Assembly (NCBI GenBank): GCA_050249695.1
Contig: JBFWQA010000001.1
Coordinates: 124,001-188,000, forward strand
Source: JACKJP01 sp050249695
Lineage (GTDB): Bacteria; Pseudomonadota; Alphaproteobacteria; Rhizobiales; Tepidamorphaceae
Reading direction: 5' to 3'
Length of the DNA: 64,000 nucleotides
Shown here: piece after piece, positions 9,342 through 17,241 of the stretch
Position numbering within the stretch: position 1 is the first letter of the stretch
Layout: each line of letters opens with the position of its first letter
Program-made: the position numbers and the translations under genes
Notes under the pieces: generated by a model
What the model was told of the DNA's origin: nothing
Database searches by the model: none
What the model saw: the letters and a program-made list of their open reading frames with translations, nothing else

Positions 9342-10191
9342 GATCGGGGACGGGACGTTTGTCGCGGCGCGTCGCGTCGGCGTGCTGTCGTCGCTGACGG
9401 CACCGTGGACCGTGCTCGCGCTGAGGTATGATCTGATCCGCCGCCTCACCGTACGCGATATCGATGCGCGTTTCCGCGGTACCGTGCTCGGCAGGGTCTG
9501 GGCGGTCATCGCGCCGCTCGTCATGCTCGGCGTCTATACCTTCGTCTTCGGCGTGGTTCTCAACTCGCGCTGGCAAGACAGGACGGATGATCCGTTCATG
9601 TTCCCGGTGATCTATTTCAGCGGCCTCATCCTTTTCAATTTTTTCTTCGACAGCATTTCGCGCGCACCCACGCTCATGCGCGAGCATCAGGCCTTCATCA
9701 AGAAAATCTACTTTCCGGTCGAGATATTCTCTTATTCCGTCTTGGGGTCGGCGATCTTCCGCTTCGCGATCGGTTTCGCCATCCTTATCCTGTTCTACCT
9801 GCCGATCGCCGGGTTTCCGCCGGCCGCCTCGCTGATCTATCCGTTCATCTTCTTCGGCCTGGTGCTGTTCACCCTCGGATTTACCTGGATCCTCACCGCT
9901 GTTTCGGTCTTCCTGCGCGACATCGCCCACGTCATCGGCCTCGTAGTGCTTCTTTCGATGTTCCTGAGCCCGCTCTTTTATCCGCTGTCGGCGGTCCCCG
10001 AGGCGGCGCGCTGGGTCCTGATGCTCAACCCGCTGACCTATCCGCTCGAAGCCTCCCGCAACGCGCTTTTCTTTGGCGAATGGCCCAGCCTCGCCGGCAT
10101 GGTCACCTATATCGTCGCCGGGTGGTTGTGGGCGTCTTTCGGCTATTTCGCCTTCATGCGTGTGCGGCCGGTTTTCGCCGATGTCCTCTGA
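9328..10191 (+). CDS. ABC-2 type permease of a polysaccharide/glycolipid exporter (Wzm/KpsM-like)
   Basis: Integral inner-membrane protein of 287 residues with about six hydrophobic segments. The N-terminal amphipathic stretch RYDLIRRLTVRDIDARFRG is followed by VWAVIAPLVMLGVYTFVFG, as in Wzm and KpsM proteins. The later segment LSMFLSPLFYPLSAVP is typical of ABC-2 exporters. The TTG at 9328 follows CGGGGGAAT and overlaps the preceding gene's stop by 14 bases. Two Wzt-like ATPases follow directly, so this is the channel through which the product of the locus, or a glycan built on it, would cross the inner membrane. Confidence 0.9.
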   Translation: MPGSKIGDGTFVAARRVGVLSSLTAPWTVLALRYDLIRRLTVRDIDARFRGTVLGRVWAVIAPLVMLGVYTFVFGVVLNSRWQDRTDDPFMFPVIYFSGLILFNFFFDSISRAPTLMREHQAFIKKIYFPVEIFSYSVLGSAIFRFAIGFAILILFYLPIAGFPPAASLIYPFIFFGLVLFTLGFTWILTAVSVFLRDIAHVIGLVVLLSMFLSPLFYPLSAVPEAARWVLMLNPLTYPLEASRNALFFGEWPSLAGMVTYIVAGWLWASFGYFAFMRVRPVFADVL

Positions 10192-11524
10192 TCCGGTCAT
10201 TTCCGCCACCGGGCTCTCCAAGGCCTACCGGCTCTATGACAGGGAAAGCGAGCGGCTGGCCGACATGACGGTCGGAGGTTGCCGTGGCCGCCTCTTCTGG
10301 GCGTTGCGCGATTTCGACCTCGACGTTCAGGCGGGGGAAACGGTCGGCATCATCGGTCGCAACGGTTCGGGCAAGTCGACGCTGCTGCAACTGATCTGCG
10401 GAACCCTTACGCCGAGCGAAGGGTCGGTTCGTGTCCGCGGCCGGGTGATGCCGCTGCTCGAACTTGGTGCAGGCTTCGATCCCGATTTCACCGGACGCGA
10501 GAACGCCCGTTTCAGCGCCGCGATCCTTGGCATCGCCGAAGGCGAATTCGAGGAGAGAATAGCGGCCATCGAGGCCTTCGCCGGGATCGGCGACTATATC
10601 GACCGTCCCGTGCGCGAATACTCCAGCGGCATGTATGCGCGCCTTGCATTCGCCGTGTCGATCCACGTCGATACGGACATCCTGATCGTCGACGAAATCC
10701 TTTCGGTCGGAGATGCGGCGTTTCAGCAGAAATGCCTGCGGTTCATGCGCGGTTTCTGCGATGCCGGCGGCACGCTGCTGTTCGTCTCGCACGACGACGC
10801 CGCGGTCAGGGCCCTGTGCGAGCGCGCGGTCTGGCTCGATGGCGGCCGGGTTCAGCGGTCGGGGCCGACCGATGAGGTGTGCCGGCACTATCACGCCGCC
10901 ATGTCGAAGCTGGCGGCGGACGGCGAGAAGGAATCGCGCTTCGCTCTGGTCGACGGCGGCAAACCGGCCCGGAGGCCGCCGAGGCGGGCGCAGGCTGCTG
11001 CGACGACCGGCTATCGCGGCTTTCATCCCGACAGGGTCATGACGGCGATGGGCGGCGGCCGTCTCGTCTCCATGGCGGTGACGGACGCCCTCGACAGCCC
11101 GATCGCCACCGCGCACGGCGGTCTTGAAGTTGCCGTGCACGCCACCTTTCGCATTCAGCGAGACCTGCGGCTTCCCGCCGTGCATTTTGCGATGCGCGAC
11201 CGGTTCGGGCAGGTCATCTTCGGCGACACGGCGGAGCCTGCCGGAAGCGGCACGGCTGAACGGGGGCGCGACCTCCGCGCCGTCTTCCGCTTCGTCCTGC
11301 CCTATCTTCCGACCGGCGAATACGCGCTGGAAGTCATGCTGACGGAGACCGTCGCGCAAAGTGCCGTCCTCGTGGCGCGAGAGGACGAACCCGCAGTCAT
11401 TTCGGTCGCGACGCACCACATCTCTCATGGGCTCGCCAACATCGCCATGCGCGATATACGCATCGAGCGCGACAGCGCGCCTGCGGGCGTGAGCGTCGGC
11501 AGGGGAGGCGGCGATGCTGGCTGA
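10181..11524 (+). CDS. ABC exporter ATPase with C-terminal substrate-recognition-like domain (Wzt-like, first copy)
   Basis: 447-residue protein. Residues 1 to ~245 form an ABC ATPase: Walker A GRNGSGKST with K65, signature YSSGMYARLAFA, Walker B ILIVDE, and the H-loop FVSHD. The C-terminal ~200 residues form a separate beta-rich region (from about TGYRGFHPDRVMTAMGGG) like the Wzt C-terminal domain, which in O8/O9a-type O-antigen exporters binds the finished glycan. The ATG at 10181 overlaps the permease stop by 11 bases. A second ATPase of the same design follows, so the transporter may use a heterodimeric ATPase pair, or the two may recognise different substrates. Confidence 0.9.
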   Translation: MSSDPVISATGLSKAYRLYDRESERLADMTVGGCRGRLFWALRDFDLDVQAGETVGIIGRNGSGKSTLLQLICGTLTPSEGSVRVRGRVMPLLELGAGFDPDFTGRENARFSAAILGIAEGEFEERIAAIEAFAGIGDYIDRPVREYSSGMYARLAFAVSIHVDTDILIVDEILSVGDAAFQQKCLRFMRGFCDAGGTLLFVSHDDAAVRALCERAVWLDGGRVQRSGPTDEVCRHYHAAMSKLAADGEKESRFALVDGGKPARRPPRRAQAAATTGYRGFHPDRVMTAMGGGRLVSMAVTDALDSPIATAHGGLEVAVHATFRIQRDLRLPAVHFAMRDRFGQVIFGDTAEPAGSGTAERGRDLRAVFRFVLPYLPTGEYALEVMLTETVAQSAVLVAREDEPAVISVATHHISHGLANIAMRDIRIERDSAPAGVSVGRGGGDAG

Positions 11525-12797
11525 ACCGGTGTTGCGCGCGGCTGGCCTCGGCAAGGCGTTTCCGCGCGGCCGGACGGTTGGCGGCACGGCGCGCGAGATC
11601 TTGTTCGGCGGGCCGCGCGGCGACATCTTCTGGGCTGTCGCGCCGCTTGATCTTGAAGTCCGTCCCGGAGAGGCTGTCGGCATTATCGGGCGCAACGGTT
11701 CTGGCAAGTCGACGCTGCTTCAGATGCTCTGCCGGACGATGGAGCCGACGGTCGGAACTGTCCGGACACGCGGCAGGGTGGCCGCGCTCCTCGCGCTGGG
11801 CGCCGGCTTTCACTACGACTATACCGGCCGTGAGAACGCCTCGCTCAACGCCGCCGTGCTCGGCCTGACGGAAGCGGAGATCACAGCCCGCATGCCGGCA
11901 ATTGCGGCATTCTCCGATCTTGGCGATTATTTCGACCGGCCGGTGCGCGAATATTCCAGCGGCATGTTCGCGCGGCTGTCCTTCGCCGTCGCAACCCATG
12001 TCGATGCCGACGTCCTGGTCGTGGACGAGGTGCTCGCTGTCGGCGACTACGCGTTCCAGCGCAAATGCTATGCCAAGATGCGGGAATTCCGTGCGCGGGG
12101 CGGCGCGCTGCTATTTGTTTCGCATAGCGCCATGACGGTCGTGTCCGTGTGCGAGCGGGCGATCTGGCTCGATGGAGGGCAGGTAAGGGCCGACGGCCCA
12201 AGCGATGCGGTCAACGAAGCATATCAGCTAGATCTCGCGGGGCTCGGCGACTCCACCGGAGCGCGGGCGGAAAACGTGCTGCCCGTGGTCGCCCGCGATC
12301 CGCGCTGGGAGGGGCGCTCTGAGGCGCATATCGGCTCGTTCGACGACAATGCCCCGTGGCACGGCCACGGCGGTGCGCGGGTGACGGATTTGACCTTCCG
12401 CGACCTCGATGGCCGCCAGCTCGTCCGGATCCGCGGCGGCGACGAGGTGGAGATGTGCATCCGCTGCCACGCGGAGCGCGCGGTCGAGCGGCCCATCGTC
12501 GGATTCATGTTTCGCGATGCCTACGGACAGAACCTGTTCGGCGACAACAGTTTCCTCGCGACGGTACGCAACCCCCCCGCCATGGCCTCCGGCGAGAGCG
12601 TGACGACGATATTCCGCTTCCAGTTCCCCTGGCTTCCCAAGGGCGAGTACCACGTTGCGCCCTCCATCATCGAAGGCACCCAGGCCGATCACATCCATCT
12701 GCACTGGATGGAAAACGCGCTGCGCATCGAGGTGACGGAAAGCCCTGTCATTTTCGGCGTCGTGGGCGTGCCGATGAAAGAGATCTCGCTCACCTGA
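11514..12797 (+). CDS. ABC exporter ATPase with C-terminal domain (Wzt-like, second copy)
   Basis: 427-residue paralogue of the preceding gene. It has Walker A GRNGSGKST with K65, signature YSSGMFARLSFA, Walker B VLVVDE and the H-loop FVSHS. The C-terminal ~180 residues (from about ENVLPVVARDPRWEG) again look like a Wzt C-terminal beta-sandwich, but differ in sequence from the first copy. The ATG at 11514, with AGGGGAGG upstream, overlaps the first ATPase gene by 11 bases. The 3' end overlaps the convergent glycosyltransferase by 8 bases. Both copies keep all visible ATPase motifs, so neither looks like a degenerate subunit. Confidence 0.9.
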   Translation: MLAEPVLRAAGLGKAFPRGRTVGGTAREILFGGPRGDIFWAVAPLDLEVRPGEAVGIIGRNGSGKSTLLQMLCRTMEPTVGTVRTRGRVAALLALGAGFHYDYTGRENASLNAAVLGLTEAEITARMPAIAAFSDLGDYFDRPVREYSSGMFARLSFAVATHVDADVLVVDEVLAVGDYAFQRKCYAKMREFRARGGALLFVSHSAMTVVSVCERAIWLDGGQVRADGPSDAVNEAYQLDLAGLGDSTGARAENVLPVVARDPRWEGRSEAHIGSFDDNAPWHGHGGARVTDLTFRDLDGRQLVRIRGGDEVEMCIRCHAERAVERPIVGFMFRDAYGQNLFGDNSFLATVRNPPAMASGESVTTIFRFQFPWLPKGEYHVAPSIIEGTQADHIHLHWMENALRIEVTESPVIFGVVGVPMKEISLT

Positions 12798-14064
12798 CCA
12801 GATGCCGGTCGATCGCCGCGATCGCCTCGTGAAACGTGCTGGACCAGGGTACCGGCCTGAATTCCCGGCGTACCTGGTCGCGTTTGCGGCTCAGCCAGGC
12901 ACTATCGCGGATCGCGCGCTCAACGGCGTGGAAGACCGCATCCTCGTCACGGCCGTTGAAATATTCCGCCAGCGCCCCGCCCACCTCGGGGATCGAGCCG
13001 GCGTCGGAGCAAAGACAAACCGTCCCGTAATGAAGCGATTCCTCGACCGGCAGGCCCCAGCCTTCGGCAAGGCTCGGAAAGACGGTGAAGGCAGCGTCAC
13101 GATAAAGCCCGGCGAGCGCGACATTGCTGACATTGTCGAGCAGCAGCACCTTGCCGCCGAGACCTTTGCTCGCGTCGAGTTCAGCCTTCAGTTCGTCCAC
13201 GCCCCAACCAAGCCGGCCCACGAACAGCAAGGTGGGCACGCTCGCGGCGCCGTGGACCTCGATCAGGCGCTTCCAGACGCGCAGGAGCGTGATGTGGTTC
13301 TTGCGCCGCTCCAGTGTGGATACGAACAGCACGAAAGGCGGCGCGACGAGTTGCTGGACCGCCGCGGCCCGGCTCGGATCGTTGCTGAAGCCCGTCCCGA
13401 ACCGCAGAGGCTCGACCGGCCTGTCCGGCCAGCGCTGTTCGCGGGCGTACTCCCTGAGGCGCGATGCGCTGTACTGCGAGGGGGTGAAGAAGAGGTCGGT
13501 ATGCGCAGACGTTGCCGCGAGCCAGGCGGAAAAGTTCCGGATGTGGCCCGGCGTGCAGAATGGCGGGTCTGTGATCGGAATGATATCATGCACCAAAAGC
13601 GCGTAGCGCAGGGCGAACCGTACCTTTACGCGCTGAAGGGTCTGGGCGAAATTGCGGTGATCCCACGGGGAGCCGAGGCTTACCAGAACGTCGCCGGGTC
13701 TCACCGTCGCCTTGAATTCGCGCTCGCGGCCACGTTTTGCGCGGGCGTCGCGGACGGCGGCAACCGGCTTCCTGACGAGCATGCGCAGAAGGAAGCGGAT
13801 TCTACTGCGCCGCGCCGAGGAGGTGCCTGCGGAGGCGATGGCCTCTCCCTCCGCGGCCCCGCCCACTTTTGTCCTCAATTCCAGCGTGTCGAACAGCGCG
13901 AGCCGGCCGGTTCGCGCGTTCAGCCTGCATAGACGCGCCCGCCCGCCGAGCGCCTCGCCGCCGCCGAGAAGGATTTCGGTGACGACCCGCTGTATACCGG
14001 TCGGCGGCCTGGCAACATCGAAATATCGCACGAGGTCTTCGATCTCGAACCATATCGTGGGCAT
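12790..14064 (-). CDS. GT4-family glycosyltransferase
   Basis: About 424 residues when started at the ATG complementary to 14062-14064 (MPTIWFEIEDLVRYF). The N-terminal PTGIQRVVTE segment is the acceptor loop of mannosyltransferase-like GT4 proteins. The C-terminal half has FVSTLERRKNH, LFVGRLGWG and EGWGLPVEESLHYG, the EX7E donor-binding motif. The frame is open further upstream to 14163, but that extension looks non-coding. The gene is convergent with the second Wzt-like ATPase and overlaps it by 8 bases. It probably belongs functionally to the glycolipid/export locus, though it must be transcribed from its own promoter. Confidence 0.85.
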   Translation of the reverse strand: MPTIWFEIEDLVRYFDVARPPTGIQRVVTEILLGGGEALGGRARLCRLNARTGRLALFDTLELRTKVGGAAEGEAIASAGTSSARRSRIRFLLRMLVRKPVAAVRDARAKRGREREFKATVRPGDVLVSLGSPWDHRNFAQTLQRVKVRFALRYALLVHDIIPITDPPFCTPGHIRNFSAWLAATSAHTDLFFTPSQYSASRLREYAREQRWPDRPVEPLRFGTGFSNDPSRAAAVQQLVAPPFVLFVSTLERRKNHITLLRVWKRLIEVHGAASVPTLLFVGRLGWGVDELKAELDASKGLGGKVLLLDNVSNVALAGLYRDAAFTVFPSLAEGWGLPVEESLHYGTVCLCSDAGSIPEVGGALAEYFNGRDEDAVFHAVERAIRDSAWLSRKRDQVRREFRPVPWSSTFHEAIAAIDRHLVR

Positions 14065-14176
14065 GGCGCCGGGCCGGTTCGCTTGCGTCAAGGGCGCACA
14101 CTCCCCGGGTCGCGTTCTCCCCGCACGGACGGAGGGCATCGATAGCCCCGGGCGCCAGGGCATTTCCGGGGCGTCG

Positions 14177-14617
14177 TCAAACGCGTGGCCTCATATATTT
14201 CCAGATCCCGGTGAAGGCGGCGATCTGTCTGTCCGGGCCGTGCAATTCCCCCTCCAGAAAGAGCAGGGTCTTGGTACGCCTAAGGATGCGTCCGCTCCCG
14301 ATGATGAACTCGCCGACTTGCCCCGACGACACGAACTGCAAGTTAAGATCGAGCGTCACGGCGTTGGGATTGCCGGTGAGGCGGGCACCGATGGCACCGA
14401 TCGTGAAGTCGGCGAAGGTCAGCATGACGCCGCCATGAATGATCCCGTGCAGGTTGGCGTGGGCGGGAGCGGCGACGAACGCGAACCGCGTGACACCCTC
14501 AGAGTCGGACCGGCTCCAGATCTGCCCCAGTTCGCGTACGAAGGGAGATGAGGATTCCGGCTCGGCGAACCAGCCTTCGGCGACTGGATCCGGTGCGGTT
14601 GCGGGCGGATGGGACAT
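14177..14617 (-). CDS. PaaI-type hotdog-fold thioesterase
   Basis: 146-residue single-hotdog protein. The core is NLHGIIHGGVMLTFADFTIG, the PaaI/4HBT-2 hallmark: HGG at the helix start and a carboxylate about 7 residues on. It is followed by VTLDLNLQFVSSGQVGEFI. Such enzymes hydrolyse acyl- or aryl-CoA thioesters in the cytoplasm. I chose the ATG at 14615-14617 (MSHPPATAPDP); upstream codons in the same frame read as low-complexity antisense. It diverges from a second hotdog thioesterase 133 bp away. Both end in a related pattern (RRTxxLLF, then GxWKxxxPR), so they are likely ancient duplicates. The substrate is unknown. Confidence 0.8.
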   Translation of the reverse strand: MSHPPATAPDPVAEGWFAEPESSSPFVRELGQIWSRSDSEGVTRFAFVAAPAHANLHGIIHGGVMLTFADFTIGAIGARLTGNPNAVTLDLNLQFVSSGQVGEFIIGSGRILRRTKTLLFLEGELHGPDRQIAAFTGIWKYMRPRV

Positions 14618-14750
14618 AGGCGGAGAAGCTTTCGGTTTGAGTATGCCGGCGGCAGTCATACAGCGCATATGTGCTGCAAACGCAAGGCCGCGAGGGGGTT
14701 GTCTTTGCCCGCCGATCCGATCAGATTGCGGCGCGTCCGCAAAGAGAAAC

Positions 14751-15215
14751 ATGGAGCAGGTGTTGGTAGATCCGGAACGTACCGCCAAGGCAGGTCCCGC
14801 ATGCCCGCCGGTCACCCCGGCGGGAGGGGACTGGGCGCTTGAGGAGGAGGCGGGCTTTTCCCACAGGATCGGCCCGATGTGGTTTCGGCGGACCGATGAC
14901 GGCGGCGTGCACGGCATCAGGCTGGAGGAGCGCCACACGAATGCGTTCGGCATGGCATTCGGCGGCATGCTCATGGCCTATCTGGATCACTTCATGGCGG
15001 TCCAGGCGCGTTTGATCGCGCCCGAGCGGAAGGTCACGATCCAGTTGCACACCAATTTCCTGTCTCCGGCGTTGGTCGGGGACTGGATCGAAGGGCGCGC
15101 GCAGATCATCCGCAGGACATCGTCGCTTCTTTTCGTGAAAGGAGCGATCACCCGCGACGGCGATATCGTGGCCGCAGCCCATGGCGTCTGGAAATTCCTC
15201 AAGCCGCGCGGCTGA
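14751..15215 (+). CDS. PaaI-type hotdog-fold thioesterase
   Basis: 154-residue hotdog protein with NAFGMAFGGMLMAYLDHFMA, where the usual HGG is FGG and the acidic residue is kept (D in YLDHF). VTIQLHTNFLSPALVGDWIEG follows, then RRTSSLLFVKG and GVWKFLKPRG. The start at 14751 follows AAAGAG; upstream in-frame sequence lies antisense to the divergent thioesterase. The loss of the HGG histidine may shift its catalysis or make it an acyl-CoA-binding relative. It lies upstream of panB in the same direction, with a 90-base gap. No specific substrate can be inferred. Confidence 0.75.
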   Translation: MEQVLVDPERTAKAGPACPPVTPAGGDWALEEEAGFSHRIGPMWFRRTDDGGVHGIRLEERHTNAFGMAFGGMLMAYLDHFMAVQARLIAPERKVTIQLHTNFLSPALVGDWIEGRAQIIRRTSSLLFVKGAITRDGDIVAAAHGVWKFLKPRG

Positions 15216-15305
15216 CGGGACGCAGGCATGTCGGGGACGGCCTTCGCAAAGCCTCGAATTTGTGCAAGAACCCGCCGCTGACACCAAAATCGACGGGGTA
15301 TCGTC

Positions 15306-16142
15306 ATGAGCGCCACGGTCAAGATCCGATCTCTCACGCCGCCCGACATCACGGCCCGAAAGGGCCAGGCCCCCATCGTATCGCTGACGGCGTATTCCAC
15401 GCCGATCGCCCGTCTGGTCGATCCGCATTGCGATTTCGTGCTCGTCGGCGACAGCGTGGGCATGGTGGTTCACGGTCTGACCTCGACGCTCGGCGTCACG
15501 CTGGACATGATGATCATGCACGCAAAGGCGGTGCGGCGCGGCGTCCAGCGGGCGCTGCTGGTCGTCGACATGCCATTCGGCTCCTACGAGCAGAGCCCGG
15601 CCCAGGCATTTGCCAGCGCTTCTCGCGTGATGGCCGAGACGGGGTGCGGGGCGGTCAAGCTGGAAGGCGGGGAATCGATGGCGGAGACGATACGTTTTCT
15701 CGTCGAACGAGGTATTCCGGTGATGGCGCATATCGGCCTGACGCCGCAGGCGGTGAACGCGTTCGGTGGTTACAAGGTGCAAGGCCGCGGCGCCGACGGC
15801 GCCCGGGTCATGCGCGACGCGGTGGCGATTTCGGAAGCCGGCGCCTTCGCCGTGGTCGTCGAGAAGGTGCACGACGCGCTCGCCCGCGACATCACGCGCA
15901 AGATCGCCATCCCGACGATCGGGATCGGCGCGTCCGCCGATTGCGACGGTCAGATTCTCGTTGTCGATGACATGCTGGGGCTGTTCACCGATTTCCGGCC
16001 GAGCTTCGTCAAGCGATACCTCGAGATGGGCGAAGAGGCGGCGAAGGCGATCGCCGCCTATGCCGACGACGTCCGGAAGCGCAGCTTTCCCGGCCCGGAA
16101 CATGTTTATGGGGATCAGCCTGCGGGGGCGAACAAGTCCTGA
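15306..16142 (+). CDS. panB: 3-methyl-2-oxobutanoate hydroxymethyltransferase
   Basis: 278 residues, the normal PanB length. It transfers a hydroxymethyl group from methylene-tetrahydrofolate to alpha-ketoisovalerate, making ketopantoate for CoA synthesis. Visible family motifs: LVGDSVGMVVHG (metal-binding aspartate), VVDMPFGSYE, VKLEGG, HIGLTPQ and the C-terminal VDDMLGLF. No panC lies in the window, so panB stands alone, or this is a second copy serving the CoA-heavy metabolism nearby. It is convergent with the IclR regulator gene. Confidence 0.93.
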   Translation: MSATVKIRSLTPPDITARKGQAPIVSLTAYSTPIARLVDPHCDFVLVGDSVGMVVHGLTSTLGVTLDMMIMHAKAVRRGVQRALLVVDMPFGSYEQSPAQAFASASRVMAETGCGAVKLEGGESMAETIRFLVERGIPVMAHIGLTPQAVNAFGGYKVQGRGADGARVMRDAVAISEAGAFAVVVEKVHDALARDITRKIAIPTIGIGASADCDGQILVVDDMLGLFTDFRPSFVKRYLEMGEEAAKAIAAYADDVRKRSFPGPEHVYGDQPAGANKS

Positions 16143-16151
16143 ACGACGTCG

Positions 16152-17036
16152 TCAGGCGGATTCCCGGCCCCGCCTGTCGCCGGGTCGGACATGCGGCGGC
16201 TCCATGCGCTCCGATTGTTCCTGCTCGATGACCCGGGAAGCGTGACGCGAGGGCTTCGGGGCGCTCAGGAAGCGATCGATCTCCTCGTGCATGATGTGGA
16301 TCAGCTCGTCGCGGCGCGCCGACAGTGTCTCCGAACGGCCGGCAAGGCCGATGGCGAGCGGGCGTCCTGTGGAGGCGATCGGCAGCAGCATCGCGATGAT
16401 GCCCGTTCCTTTTTCCAGCTGGCTGAGACTCGTCGCCCAGCCTTCCCGGCGAACGTCCGCAATCGTGCGCAACAACGTGCTGATTTGCACGGGGGTTTCT
16501 CCGCCTGGCCTGTAGGCGTTGATCCGATGCAGCAATTGACGGATTTCTGCGTCGTCGTGGGCGCTCAGCAGCGCCTGCCCCACCGCCGAGGTCGCCAGCG
16601 GCCGCGTCACCCCGACGATGATATGCTTCGGCACGTCCTCCTGAGGATGCATGACGTGGATGTACTGCGCATGGTCGCCATTGCGCGCCGCGAGCAGCAC
16701 GAGTTGTCCCGTTCGGTCGAAAATCGCCTGAACGAGCCTGACCAGATTGCCTTCCGCGAAAAGTGCCGGATTGAGCCAGCTGCCGATGAGGGCGACGCGG
16801 CTGGTCGGGAAATATGTCCGCCTGCGATTGTCGAATTCCAGATAGCCCATCGCGACCATGCTCTTGAGCAGAGCCGAGGTGCTCGATTGCGGATAACGCA
16901 GCATCTTGGATAGCGTCGCCGCAGTGGCTGGCTCTCTCATCTGGTCGAAATATTCCAGAATCTGCAGCGTACGTACCGCCGACTTTACGTGAGAAGGTGC
17001 GCCCGGCTGTGTGGCGATGGGCCCGCTGGCACCCAT
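16152..17036 (-). CDS. IclR-family transcriptional regulator
   Basis: 294 residues. The N-terminal winged helix (about 15-80) reads VKSAVRTLQILEYFDQM, then ATAATLSKMLRYPQSSTSALLKSMVAMGYL. The C-terminal IclR effector domain includes ATSAVGQALLSAHDD and a long ligand-binding region. The ATG at 17036 has AGGAG five bases upstream, a better start than the ATG at 17072. It is divergent from the MaoC-like gene at 17242, so it probably controls that gene and itself from the shared AT-rich intergenic region. IclR proteins commonly sense small aromatic or carboxylic acids; the effector here is unknown. Confidence 0.88.
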   Translation of the reverse strand: MGASGPIATQPGAPSHVKSAVRTLQILEYFDQMREPATAATLSKMLRYPQSSTSALLKSMVAMGYLEFDNRRRTYFPTSRVALIGSWLNPALFAEGNLVRLVQAIFDRTGQLVLLAARNGDHAQYIHVMHPQEDVPKHIIVGVTRPLATSAVGQALLSAHDDAEIRQLLHRINAYRPGGETPVQISTLLRTIADVRREGWATSLSQLEKGTGIIAMLLPIASTGRPLAIGLAGRSETLSARRDELIHIMHEEIDRFLSAPKPSRHASRVIEQEQSERMEPPHVRPGDRRGRESA

Positions 17037-17241
17037 GGGAACTCCTGAAGTTTTAACTGAATAATTAAGCAATTAACCTGCGAATGATCGTTTAGGCGCG
17101 GCACCGAGTCAATGCTGCGCCGGCTTCCGGACCGGGGCCTGCGGTGCATAACCCGGGAGCCGGCCAGATTCCCATACAGCCTTGCGTTGAAACGTCGGCC
17201 GGGATGGGTATGAATGCGTCGGCTTTGCAAGGGAGGATGGC
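17037..17241. promoter_or_regulatory. Divergent control region between the IclR regulator and the MaoC-like gene
   Basis: 205 bp. The part next to the IclR gene (17053-17075) is strikingly AT-rich for this genome and contains TTAACTGAATAATTAAG and CAATTAAC, with repeated TTAAT-type half sites. This is a plausible IclR operator and promoter zone. GGGAGGA precedes the MaoC-like ATG. I find no clean -35/-10 pair. Confidence 0.35.
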
